Below are positions 34,982-43,793 of a DNA stretch of 44,988 bases, piece by piece (positions within the stretch are counted from its first letter, which is position 1; every line of letters begins with the position of its first letter). The notes beneath the pieces were generated by a model. The model did not search any database and was not told the DNA's origin. It was given only the letters and a program-made list of their open reading frames with translations. Origin of the DNA: Bacteroidota bacterium (GTDB lineage Bacteria; Bacteroidota; Bacteroidia; Flavobacteriales_D; Sanyastnellaceae). A program made the position numbers and the translations under genes. Where the stretch lies: the NCBI GenBank assembly GCA_027593035.1, contig JAQCJQ010000006.1, positions 1-44,988 of the forward strand. The letters run 5' to 3'.

Positions 34982-37192
34982 ATGACCTTAGCTCGCATCA
35001 CACAAGCCCTTGGTGTTTTCACCTTTGGTATTTTATTGCTCACTGCTTGCGGCCAATCGCCCGATTCTTCCATGTCTTCCCATACTCAACCTGTGCTGAA
35101 CCAAAGCCAATTCGATGCGCCGCCTGTTGCGCCTAAACAGCCCCATTCAACAGAAATTCACGGCGTTTCTTGGGAAGATGATTACTTCTGGATGCGCTTA
35201 AGCGACGCGCAAAAAGAAGCGGAAATTTCTGATGAGCAGACGACCGCGGTAGTGGACTATCTCAATCAAGAGAATGGCTATAAGGAAGCCGTATTGAAAT
35301 CAACAGATTCCTTCCAGGATTCACTATTTGACGAGATTGTCGGACGGATCAAGCAAGATGATCAGAGCGTTCCTCTCAAGGACAATGGCTACCATTATTA
35401 CAGCCGATACGAAGAAGGAAAAGAATACGCGATTTATTGCCGAAAAGAAGGCAGCCTAGACGCTGAGGAGCAGGTGATGCTCGACGTCAATGCGATGTCT
35501 GAAGGCTTCAGTTATTACGCCGTTGGCGGGCAAGCTGTGAGCACCAACAATGAAGTTTTAGCATTCAGCGTAGATACGGTCAGCCGACGAGAATACACGC
35601 TTCAGTTCAAGAATTTGACGACGGGTGAAATGCTCGAAGACCAAATTCCACTCACCACCGGTGGAGCCACTTGGGCCAACGACAACCGCACCGTGTTCTA
35701 CTCGAAAAAGGACCCTGTGACCTTGCGTTCATCCCGCATCTTCAAGCACGTTTTGGGAACAGATGCTGCACAGGATGAGTTGGTGTTTGAAGAGGCTGAC
35801 GAAACGTTCAGCTGCGGCATTGGCAAATCAAAGAGTGACCAATACTTGATGATTGCGAGTTACTCGACGATGAGCAATGAATGGCGTTATCTGGATGCCA
35901 ACAATCCCAATGGTGCGTGGCAGGTCGTCCAAGAGCGCCAGGAAAACCTCGAGTACAGCTGCAGCCATTATAAGGAGCATTTCTACATCGTGACCAACCG
36001 TGATGCACAGAATTTCAAACTAGTTCGGACCCCCGTCACGGCGACCGGCTTGGACAACTGGGTCGACGTGTTGCCTCACCGGGAGGCCACATTGCTCGAA
36101 GGCATCGAAATTTTCAAAGACTACCTGGTTTTGGAAGAGCGAACGGGTGGTTTGAATCAAATCCGCGTGAAGCGATGGGATGACCAGGCGGATTATTACT
36201 TGGAGTTTCCTGACCCCGCTTATTCTGCGTACGTCGGTGCGAATCCAGATTTTGAGACCAAGCGTTTGCGTTATGGCTACAATTCCATGACGACACCGAG
36301 TTCTGTGTTTGAAATGGACATGGAGGACAAGTCCGTTGACTTGCTCAAGCAGCAGGAAGTGTTGGGTGGAACGTTCGATCCCGCCAATTACACGAGCGAA
36401 CGGGTAATGGTCCAAGCCACGGATGGCACAGAAGTGCCCGTTTCCATTGTTTACCGCAAGGGCATCAAAAAGGACGGTTCAAACCCCTTCTTGCTTTACG
36501 CATATGGTAGTTATGGATACAGCATGGACGCTGGTTTCTCCAGCACCCGACTGAGCCTTTTGGATCGTGGGTTCGTCTATGCGATTGCCCACATACGAGG
36601 CGGCCAGGAAATGGGCCGAGCGTGGTATGAAGATGGTAAGATGTTCAACAAGAAGAACACGTTTACCGACTTCATTGACTGCGGCCGAGCCATGGTCGAT
36701 CTCGGATTCACTTCGCCAGAACATCTTTACGCCATGGGCGGTTCAGCCGGAGGATTGCTCATGGGTGCTGTCATCAACATGGCGCCTTCGCTCTTCAACG
36801 GCGTCATCGCGGCTGTTCCTTTTGTGGATGTGATCAACACCATGCTCGACGAGAGCATCCCATTGACGACCGGTGAATTTGACGAGTGGGGGAATCCCAA
36901 GAACAAGGATTCTTTCGATTACATGCGATCGTACAGCCCGTATGACAATGTTGTGGCACAAGATTATCCGCACATGCTCGTCACCACGGGCTACTGGGAC
37001 AGCCAGGTGCAGTACTGGGAGCCTGCTAAATGGATGGCCAAGTTGCGTGAAACGAAAACAGATGACAACCTGTTGATCATGCATTGCAACATGGAAACAG
37101 GGCACGGAGGTGCTTCCGGTCGATTCAAGCGTTTACGCGAAACGGCCATGGAGTATGCTTTCTTCATGATGCTCGAAGGCATCGAGGAATGA
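34982..37192 (+). CDS. ptrB: Oligopeptidase B-like lipoprotein (S9A)
   Basis: A 736-residue serine peptidase of the prolyl oligopeptidase family, oligopeptidase B branch. The N-terminus is a lipoprotein signal with lipobox LTAC, Cys23, so it is probably lipid-anchored in the periplasm, unlike cytoplasmic E. coli PtrB. An N-terminal motif DDYFWMRL leads into a beta-propeller (about 110-450) that gates access, then an alpha/beta hydrolase with Ser588 (GGSAGG), Asp673 (GYWDSQVQYWEP) and His708 (METGHGGASGR) as triad. TTGEFDEWGNP is a family signature. By family it cuts peptides up to about 30 residues, often after basic residues. A TAACTTCG at 34951, one mismatch from TAnnTTTG, might be its promoter. 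The DUF6495-like gene follows by 16 bases. Confidence 0.92.
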   Translation: MTLARITQALGVFTFGILLLTACGQSPDSSMSSHTQPVLNQSQFDAPPVAPKQPHSTEIHGVSWEDDYFWMRLSDAQKEAEISDEQTTAVVDYLNQENGYKEAVLKSTDSFQDSLFDEIVGRIKQDDQSVPLKDNGYHYYSRYEEGKEYAIYCRKEGSLDAEEQVMLDVNAMSEGFSYYAVGGQAVSTNNEVLAFSVDTVSRREYTLQFKNLTTGEMLEDQIPLTTGGATWANDNRTVFYSKKDPVTLRSSRIFKHVLGTDAAQDELVFEEADETFSCGIGKSKSDQYLMIASYSTMSNEWRYLDANNPNGAWQVVQERQENLEYSCSHYKEHFYIVTNRDAQNFKLVRTPVTATGLDNWVDVLPHREATLLEGIEIFKDYLVLEERTGGLNQIRVKRWDDQADYYLEFPDPAYSAYVGANPDFETKRLRYGYNSMTTPSSVFEMDMEDKSVDLLKQQEVLGGTFDPANYTSERVMVQATDGTEVPVSIVYRKGIKKDGSNPFLLYAYGSYGYSMDAGFSSTRLSLLDRGFVYAIAHIRGGQEMGRAWYEDGKMFNKKNTFTDFIDCGRAMVDLGFTSPEHLYAMGGSAGGLLMGAVINMAPSLFNGVIAAVPFVDVINTMLDESIPLTTGEFDEWGNPKNKDSFDYMRSYSPYDNVVAQDYPHMLVTTGYWDSQVQYWEPAKWMAKLRETKTDDNLLIMHCNMETGHGGASGRFKRLRETAMEYAFFMMLEGIEE

Positions 37193-37208
37193 TTCTGGAC
37201 CGGTTGCC

Positions 37209-37637
37209 ATGCGTTATCGACGTCTAACTCAAGCAGAACTTCAAGGAGTCGAGGCCGAATTCATTCGGTACCTCGCTTCGGAAGGGATCACTGCTGATGA
37301 TTGGAAAGCCAAGCTTGCGGCAACGTCGCCTGATGTCGACGCCTGTTTGGAGGACTTCAGTGAGATTTTTTGGGACGGCGCCACCAAAGCCATTGCTTGC
37401 GTTGAGCACCGCGCTTCAGAGTCCGATCTGTACGTATTCAACTTTGGTGAGCGTTCCGCTCAAGTCCTTCATTGCAAAAAAGACGCGGGCATTGCTCATT
37501 GGTCTCAAGGAGGGAAAGATTACGAGCCAGAAGCACGGGGACGGGAGATTTTTCTCTTGTTGGAGCAAGGAGCCAAGCCCTGCGGAGAAGACCGTTTCAA
37601 AGCGGTCCACGAGGAAATGGTCGCGGGTCTGAATTAA
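37209..37637 (+). CDS. Small DUF6495-like protein, function unknown
   Basis: A 142-residue soluble protein beginning MRYRRLTQAELQGVEAEFIRYLASEGITADDWKAKL. It resembles the DUF6495 family of Bacteroidota, recalled from memory, for which I know no function. It has no signal peptide or membrane helix, is rich in acidic residues, and has conserved-looking EIFWDGATKAIACVEHRASESDLYVFNFGE. It is probably in the transcript of kdsB and the peptidase gene, and overlaps the HAD gene end by four bases on the other strand. Confidence 0.75.
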   Translation: MRYRRLTQAELQGVEAEFIRYLASEGITADDWKAKLAATSPDVDACLEDFSEIFWDGATKAIACVEHRASESDLYVFNFGERSAQVLHCKKDAGIAHWSQGGKDYEPEARGREIFLLLEQGAKPCGEDRFKAVHEEMVAGLN

Positions 37638-38302
37638 GTCAATCGGAAGGCCGATTCGGGCAACTCAAACCCCCGATTCTTCAACCAAATAGCCACATCT
37701 GTGCTGACCGGGTGGTGCCAGTGCGTCTGCAATCCCGCGCGTTTCGCGCCGTTGACATGCTGTTCACTATCGTCGATAAACAAGGTGTTGGTTGGATCCA
37801 GTCTATGCTGCTTGCAGATGGCCAGAAAAGCGTCAGGATCGGGTTTACGTATACCCAACTCGTGGCTGTAATGGATGCCTTCAAATGCACCGCGAAACGC
37901 AGACAACCCTATGTGCTCTTCCATCCAAGCTTCGAAGACTCTGGCGTGGATGGTATTCGTATTGCTGAAAATGAACAGGCGTGTTTGTTGGCTCAACGCT
38001 TGTACCAATGGAATGCGGCAGGCCGGCATTCCTGTGAGAATGCAGTTCCATGCATCCACAACTTCAGCACGCTTCGTTCCAGGCCGACAATGTCCTTCCA
38101 AAAACGAATAGAACGCATCGGGTGCAATTTGTCCGCATTCCAATTCGTCGAATGCAGGTGACTGCGCCGCTTGGTGATACAACCCAGCGAAATCTTCCAG
38201 TCCCAATGCCCGAAAAGCCAGAACGGGCGCATCGTAATCGATGTCGTAGAGTACACCCCCGAAATCAAGGATGAGCGCTTCCGGTAAAGACGAGTTGGTC
38301 AT
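37634..38302 (-). CDS. HAD-superfamily hydrolase, YihX-like
   Basis: A 222-residue cytoplasmic HAD hydrolase. Motif I is LILDFGGVLYDID near residue 10, where the nucleophile Asp13 is kept but the usual second Asp is Gly, as in the YihX and epoxide-hydrolase/haloacid branch. Motif II is FIFSNTN, motif III IRKPDPDAF, and motif IV LFIDDSEQHV. A helical cap lies between. By family it would be a small-molecule phosphatase (YihX acts on glucose 1-phosphate), but the missing second Asp leaves the exact reaction open. The ATG at 38302 is favoured over 38344 for homology. It lies five bases after the SPOR gene, so the two are co-transcribed. Confidence 0.87.
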   Translation of the reverse strand: MTNSSLPEALILDFGGVLYDIDYDAPVLAFRALGLEDFAGLYHQAAQSPAFDELECGQIAPDAFYSFLEGHCRPGTKRAEVVDAWNCILTGMPACRIPLVQALSQQTRLFIFSNTNTIHARVFEAWMEEHIGLSAFRGAFEGIHYSHELGIRKPDPDAFLAICKQHRLDPTNTLFIDDSEQHVNGAKRAGLQTHWHHPVSTDVAIWLKNRGFELPESAFRLT

Positions 38303-38307
38303 GGTAT

Positions 38308-39423
38308 TCAGGCCTGGAAACGCTTCAACCAAGCGGTTGCCCAACGCTTGTCTTCCCGCAATTCGGCCAGTTTCTTCCGCGCAGCTGATTCCTGATCAAA
38401 CGCAGCGTACGTGACGACGTGAAGGCCATTGTCTTGTAAAAAGATTTCGGCGTTGAAACCTTCATTGCGCAAGCTTAAAGCCAATCGGTTGGCATTGTCT
38501 TCAACTGAAAACGCTCCTGCAACCAAGGCAAACATGCGTGCGGACGCGATCTCAGTAGCGGCCGTTTCTGTGGCGGCCTCTAGAGATTCCACGATAAGCG
38601 GTAAAACGATGGGAATGAAAGCCTCCTGGCCCTCCAACACCACCGGAACTCCATCAGGGGAGAGCGCCTCTGCTCTGAAGTCATAATGCACGACAGCAGC
38701 CCCTTCCACCGCATCGATGGCGGATCCAAAAACGGGTTCTGTTGATATTCCTGAGGGCAACACCGCTTCTTCTTCAAAACGCGGCTGGAATGTGGCGGAT
38801 TCCACGTGCTCGTAAAAGGAAGGAATGGCACTCATGAGTGACGCTTCCGTATCCCATTGGTCGGCAATGAACATCCCGGCACCACCCAAAATGGGAACGA
38901 CCATGGCAGCAGCGACCCGGGCCCATGGTCGCACACCCGCAGTCTGAGCCAATGGTGGCATGGCCAAAATCTTCGCTGAGTCTCGCTCCTTGACCTCTGG
39001 CTTCACCAAAGGTCGAAGTGGAATGCGCTGCAAGCCAAATGATCGCAACATCCGCTCCAATACTTCTTCTGGCATGAACAACATGCCACCGGCTTCGTTG
39101 CGATACAACCTTCCTACGTGCTCGATGCTCACCGTCTCCCCTGCCTGAACGCGCCGTTTCAGTTCAGTCGCCTCCTTCTCAATCGATTGCATGGCTTCGG
39201 CATAAACCAACCCTTCGTTCATGGCTACGGCTTGGGCCAAAACACCATCGTGATGAATCAATCGTTCATTGAACATCACGTCCCGTGTGGGAGGAACCAA
39301 TTCCTCGCGGCCCGCATCATAGCGAGCCGGAATGCGATTGCAAACAAAACCTCCCAATCCCGGTACCACCACGCAATCGTGGTCCAAAAAAAGCCGGTGA
39401 AGGTGCGTGTCGATGTGACTCAT
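38308..39423 (-). CDS. HU-CCDC81 and SPOR domain protein
   Basis: A 371-residue protein. The N-terminal 130 residues (MSHIDTHLHRLFLDHDCVVVPGLGGFVCNR...) resemble the paired HU-like CCDC81 domains of Bacteroidota. A probable single membrane helix lies near 168-187 (ARVAAAMVVPILGGAGMFIA), and a C-terminal SPOR domain spans about 296-371 (MFALVAGAFSVEDNANRLALSLRNEG). SPOR domains bind denuded septal glycan, so the protein may link a cytoplasmic DNA-binding-like module to the division septum through the membrane; this is inference. The ATG at 39423 is chosen because it starts the family sequence. The HAD gene follows after five bases. Confidence 0.87.
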   Translation of the reverse strand: MSHIDTHLHRLFLDHDCVVVPGLGGFVCNRIPARYDAGREELVPPTRDVMFNERLIHHDGVLAQAVAMNEGLVYAEAMQSIEKEATELKRRVQAGETVSIEHVGRLYRNEAGGMLFMPEEVLERMLRSFGLQRIPLRPLVKPEVKERDSAKILAMPPLAQTAGVRPWARVAAAMVVPILGGAGMFIADQWDTEASLMSAIPSFYEHVESATFQPRFEEEAVLPSGISTEPVFGSAIDAVEGAAVVHYDFRAEALSPDGVPVVLEGQEAFIPIVLPLIVESLEAATETAATEIASARMFALVAGAFSVEDNANRLALSLRNEGFNAEIFLQDNGLHVVTYAAFDQESAARKKLAELREDKRWATAWLKRFQA

Positions 39424-39443
39424 TGTGAATGAAGTTCCAGCCT

Positions 39444-39474
39444 CGAAAGTAACCACAACCCCTGATTGTTGCAA
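39444..39474 (-). promoter_or_regulatory. Putative promoter of the SPOR-HAD operon
   Basis: On the minus strand TACTTTCG (39451-39444) is one mismatch from TAnnTTTG, with a TTG (39474-39472) 20 bases upstream. The element ends about 20 bases before the ATG at 39423, the usual distance here. Confidence 0.35.
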
Positions 39475-39490
39475 CTTCCTGGACCGCTCA

Positions 39491-42400
39491 TCATCGAATC
39501 AAGGTTACGGTGCCGTCCAAAAGGCGTGGGCCGTCGCGCATTTCGTAGCGCAGTCTCCAGATATAAACTCCGTCGGGAACAAAGTATTCCGCTCCCGCCA
39601 ACTGGTTCTGACCGATCCAAGGTTCCTCTGGGTTTTCACTGTAAAAGAGCAAGTCTCCCCATCGGTTGAAGATCTCCAAACGATACCCCCGAGGGTCAAT
39701 GCCCTCAATGATAAATGCATCATTGAATCCATCGTTATTGGGTGAAAAGGCATTGGGCACATAGACGGGATAGAAGACATCAATGAAGACACTATCTGAA
39801 GCCGTACATCCCTCCGGTGAAATGGTTTGCAGCGTAAACCATCCTGGACCTTGCACCTCCACTTCTGGCGTTGGACAATCGCTACAGCTCAACCAATCCG
39901 TGGGTGTCCACCACATGGAATCAGCATCTGCCGATCCAAATAGACGCACACGATCCAACCAGTCAACCTCCCGATCGGGGCCAGCATTCACGTAGGGTGG
40001 TTGCCACACATTGACTTCCATTTCCGTGCTCCCTTGACAGCCGAATGCGTCCGTCACATAAACCGTGAAGGTGGTGGTTTCAAGGGGGAAAACTTCGGTC
40101 GTTTGGGAATAGGGATTCGCCGCTAGCGCCGGAGGTGACCACGTATAATTCAGCCCCTCCGAGCAACTCAACACCATTGTTTCGCCTCGACACATCCAAC
40201 CTCCTCCCGTGGCAGAAGCCGAAGGCGTCACCAATTCCACGGACACCGAGTCCACGCCAACGCCGCAGACATTGGCGATGCTCACCGTGAATGTGGTGTT
40301 TTCCGTGGGAGTCACGTAGGGGTTTTGAACCAAGGGATTGCTGACCAAGCTTGCGGGTGACCACAGATACGAATCCCCGTCTGCGGCGGACAGGAACACG
40401 CCTTGGCCGCTGCACAAACTCACCGTCGGATACACTTGCCCGCCTGGAAATGAGCTGACAACATAAATGTTCACGGACTCTTCGGCTGTGCAGCCCGCCG
40501 GTGACACGATGGTCGCCGTGTACGTCGTGGTCGACGCCGGACTTGCCGTGGTCGAAAGGTCGGAAGGCGATCCAAGTCCACCAATCGGACTCCACGTGGC
40601 ACTTTCTCCGCCGGTAACTTCCAGCTCAATCACATCGCCCAAACAAATGGACTGGTCGTTGGTGATATCGGTCAACATCACCTCGACTTCAACCGTTACG
40701 GAGGCGGTTTCCGTTCCACAGTCATTGGAGTCTTCAACGGTATACGTGGTCGTTTCCGCCGGAGATGCCAGCGGATTGGCGATGGTTGGATCGCTCAATG
40801 TCGGGTCCGCTTGCCAAACCAACGCATCCGTTCCATACGCCTGCAACGTGACCTCATCTCCAGGACACAGCACCGGAACCTCATCGATTGAAGGGTTGGG
40901 CGTTTCTTGAATGAACAGGGTGGCAAAGGCCGTATCCGGCTCCAAACAGCCCCCAGAACCACTGACGTCTGAGGCAATCAACATCACCTCCCATTCACCC
41001 GGTGTGGCATAGATGTATTCCGGATTCTCCTCATCGCTGCTGCTCAGATCTCCGAAGAACCACTCGAAGCTCGTTCCTCCGATGCTGGTGTTGACGAACT
41101 GAATCGGCTCACCGGCGCAAATCACATCCGGCGCGTCGATTTCGATGTCCGCAATCAACGAACCCAAATTGAATTTGAAGACCCCGAGGTTGCAATTGGA
41201 TGAGCCGTTGATGTCCTCCCATGCGCCTGCTGTAGTGGGGAAGTCATCCCATCCGCCGCAACCCGCACACACGGCCTGATACACCGTGCCATTCTTATCA
41301 AATCGTGAGGTTCCGCCATCGACGTGTTCATTGGAAAAGGATCCCCCGAAAAACGAACCGTACGTCAGATCAGCGGCATTGGGTGACAAAACTCCCAGCC
41401 AAAAATCACTGCCGTCCGTCCCCATCTGGTAGGCGTCTGTGGTGACCGGCATGCCACTGGTGGTGGAGCCGGAGGCAAAGGCACTGTTGGACTGTGTATC
41501 GCCCCCCCAACCGCTCAAGTACATCTCGTCGCAATCCGAAACCAAGAAGGCTGTTGGGCTGATATCAACGCCTGACATGGGCAAACCGATGCGGGTAATC
41601 CAGTCAACAAATTCTAAATTCTCGGTCAAACGGGCGACAAAAGTGCTTCCATTGGGGTTGGCGCTGTAAACATCCCCAACCAGGGCCATGCTAGAACCGG
41701 TGGTTTGGCCACAGATGTACGGACGATCCTCGGTGTCGAGCTGCACGAAATAGGCTTGGTCGTAATCATCCGTACCGAAGTACGAGACGACAGCAAGAAA
41801 TGGCGATGGGCCGGAATAATCCACGGAAGCGATGTAACCGTCGACGTCTCCTGCCAAGTCCGTTTGGTAAGCTCCCGGAGTTGCGGGCAGGTCATTGCTC
41901 TTTGTTCCCCCCGTAAAATAAGCGAGCCCGTCCGTATTGGCGGCAAACTGAATACCGAACGCCGCATCGTCGTCGTTGCCGCCGAAATAGCTGGAAAACT
42001 CTAGCGCTGCCAAGTCTTCGTCAAGGCGAAAAATAACGGCATCACACGTCCCGTTGAGCGCGGGATCCAATGCCTGAACCATCGGGAAATCAGAGCTTCG
42101 GGTGCTCGATGCTACCCAAACATCGCCCGTGCCATCCACGTTGATTTCTCCCCGACACACATCGCCGTAATTGTAATTCAGCTTGGCCCCGAGGTTGAGT
42201 CCATCATTGTCCGTTCCGCCTACAAATGTGGAGGCGTCCAAGGCCCCCGTTATTCCATTGAGTTTGGAAATGACGATGTCACACCCGGAATCAAATGACC
42301 CGTAAAAACTGTTCACTCCCAAATCGATAAACGGACCGCCGTTGAAACTCGGTTGGTAGGCATCGGTTGTCGTTGGGAAATCTGAAGAGCCCGATGTCCC

Positions 42401-43516
42401 CATCACATAAATATCCCCTTCCTCGTTGGTGACGATGCTGTGGGGATATTCCCTCTGAGTTCCGCCCAGGTATGTGCTGTATTCCAAGGTGGTCCCATCG
42501 GATGAGAAAACACTGATCCCAAAATCAAAATCACCGCCGTTGAAACTGGCATCGAAGGCTCCTGCGGTGGTCGGATAACCCGCTCCCCGAACGCCTGAAC
42601 CACCAATGAGACGACCATCGTTGTCATATGCTGCTGTGAATCCCCAGCTGTCTGCGGAAGACCCGACAAACGAGGCGAATTCAATTTCTGGATCGATGAT
42701 GAGCGGTCGAGTCTCATCATAGGGACCGATGTCAAAACCGATCTGCGTGGCACCGTCTTGTCCGGACTCCAGCCGATAGGAACAGCTGACTTCTTCCAAA
42801 ATTGAGCCGTTCATTTGATAGGCAAATGGCGCTTGCTCTACCAACTGACCCCAAACACCCGTTTTTTCTGCTCCTTCTCCTACGGATGGCCCAACGAGGT
42901 GCCTCAAGGATCCATCCTCGAGCAATAGGAATTCCATGCCTTCGTAGCGTGTGATAATTTGGGCCGGATCTGCTCCAGCAGCGACCACCCAATCGTATTT
43001 GACTCGGTCTGTTCGGCCCAATTGTCCGTTCATCACGAAGGTCACGCCCGACCACACTTCATGGTGCTTGAACTTGCCTGCGGGTTGAACGCCCGCTGCC
43101 CAATGACTCGGGTTGTCGCCTTTGTAGAATGAAACGTGATGTCGCGCGGGATTTTGGAAATCCACACTACCCGAAGCTGCATTGGCATTTACCCATTGCG
43201 CATCCAACACGAATTGCGTGAGCGGTCCAGCCGGGGTTTCATGCCGCCCGATTGCGTCATAACCCGGACCTAGCATGGCGGCCTTCCATCCGTGATCGGT
43301 CAACCAAAGGTCGCCTCCATGCACCCTCGCCGAGGCGTTCACTTCCGGATTCCACTGGCCTTCATTGGGAACGAACCAAACTCCGGACAAAGGAGGAGGT
43401 GCTTGGATGGTTCGAGGATTTTTTGAATTATTCGTATTCTCCTGGCCCATCAGTTCTTCTGCCCGCCCTACGGCAAGTATCAGAAGCAACCCAAGAACGA
43501 GGTAACGAGGGGTCAT
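39491..43516 (-). CDS. Large SBBP/PKD surface protein with type B sorting domain
   Basis: A 1341-residue secreted protein. After a signal peptide (MTPRYLVLGLLLILAVGRAE) comes a DUF7948-like domain (about 45-270, starting VWFVPNEGQWNPEVNASARV), SBBP-type beta-propeller repeats (about 275-800; for example STYLGGTQREYPHSIVTNEEG), a PKD domain (about 815-900; FEWFFGDLSSSDEENPEYIY), then four Ig-like repeats of about 72-75 residues sharing C-x-G-(D/Q/E) and SP-A-TTTYT-type motifs, plus one degenerate fifth. The C-terminus (VYVPNAFSPNNDGFNDAFIIE to GVYIWRLRYEMRDG) is the gliding-motility-associated type B domain that targets export through the type IX system. A role as adhesin or filament-like surface protein is inferred. 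No PorV/SprF-like partner gene is adjacent. The 67 bases between it and the SPOR gene hold that gene's promoter. Confidence 0.9.
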   Translation of the reverse strand: MTPRYLVLGLLLILAVGRAEELMGQENTNNSKNPRTIQAPPPLSGVWFVPNEGQWNPEVNASARVHGGDLWLTDHGWKAAMLGPGYDAIGRHETPAGPLTQFVLDAQWVNANAASGSVDFQNPARHHVSFYKGDNPSHWAAGVQPAGKFKHHEVWSGVTFVMNGQLGRTDRVKYDWVVAAGADPAQIITRYEGMEFLLLEDGSLRHLVGPSVGEGAEKTGVWGQLVEQAPFAYQMNGSILEEVSCSYRLESGQDGATQIGFDIGPYDETRPLIIDPEIEFASFVGSSADSWGFTAAYDNDGRLIGGSGVRGAGYPTTAGAFDASFNGGDFDFGISVFSSDGTTLEYSTYLGGTQREYPHSIVTNEEGDIYVMGTSGSSDFPTTTDAYQPSFNGGPFIDLGVNSFYGSFDSGCDIVISKLNGITGALDASTFVGGTDNDGLNLGAKLNYNYGDVCRGEINVDGTGDVWVASSTRSSDFPMVQALDPALNGTCDAVIFRLDEDLAALEFSSYFGGNDDDAAFGIQFAANTDGLAYFTGGTKSNDLPATPGAYQTDLAGDVDGYIASVDYSGPSPFLAVVSYFGTDDYDQAYFVQLDTEDRPYICGQTTGSSMALVGDVYSANPNGSTFVARLTENLEFVDWITRIGLPMSGVDISPTAFLVSDCDEMYLSGWGGDTQSNSAFASGSTTSGMPVTTDAYQMGTDGSDFWLGVLSPNAADLTYGSFFGGSFSNEHVDGGTSRFDKNGTVYQAVCAGCGGWDDFPTTAGAWEDINGSSNCNLGVFKFNLGSLIADIEIDAPDVICAGEPIQFVNTSIGGTSFEWFFGDLSSSDEENPEYIYATPGEWEVMLIASDVSGSGGCLEPDTAFATLFIQETPNPSIDEVPVLCPGDEVTLQAYGTDALVWQADPTLSDPTIANPLASPAETTTYTVEDSNDCGTETASVTVEVEVMLTDITNDQSICLGDVIELEVTGGESATWSPIGGLGSPSDLSTTASPASTTTYTATIVSPAGCTAEESVNIYVVSSFPGGQVYPTVSLCSGQGVFLSAADGDSYLWSPASLVSNPLVQNPYVTPTENTTFTVSIANVCGVGVDSVSVELVTPSASATGGGWMCRGETMVLSCSEGLNYTWSPPALAANPYSQTTEVFPLETTTFTVYVTDAFGCQGSTEMEVNVWQPPYVNAGPDREVDWLDRVRLFGSADADSMWWTPTDWLSCSDCPTPEVEVQGPGWFTLQTISPEGCTASDSVFIDVFYPVYVPNAFSPNNDGFNDAFIIEGIDPRGYRLEIFNRWGDLLFYSENPEEPWIGQNQLAGAEYFVPDGVYIWRLRYEMRDGPRLLDGTVTLIR

Positions 43517-43745
43517 CAGATTCTATCAATGGAAGTGAATGTACAATCTAATAACTCCACACTTCAACCGTCCGTTGCTTCTCTTCTGTTTTCATTCAAG
43601 ACGAATAAGTGATTCCAAGATTCTCAACGAGTGTTGCGTTTCGGAATCGCGATGGAAATACTGAGAAGAGCCTTTGTCCGAATCTGTTTTCGAAACGATT
43701 GTTGGAAGACCCCTTCAGAATTGATTCTAGCCAAGAACGAAAAAG
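43517..43745. other. Intergenic region upstream of the large surface protein
   Basis: About 230 bases between the start of the 1341-residue protein gene and the terminator of the gene to the right. I see no convincing ORF, RNA gene or strict TAnnTTTG element on the minus strand; TAGATTGT around 43539-43546 is only a poor match. The promoter of the large surface protein must nevertheless lie here. Confidence 0.5.
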
Positions 43746-43769
43746 AAAAAGGGGCTCGCGCCCCTTTTT
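43746..43769 (-). terminator. Intrinsic terminator, possibly bidirectional
   Basis: AAAAAGGGGC (43746-43755), loop TCGC, GCCCCTTTTT (43760-43769) form a perfect 10-bp stem. On the minus strand it lies about 24 bases past the stop of the type A sorting protein and is followed by TTTTTCTTTT. T-runs on both sides would allow termination in either direction. Confidence 0.88.
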
Positions 43770-43793
43770 TTTTGTCTTGAATTTTCGCAATCC

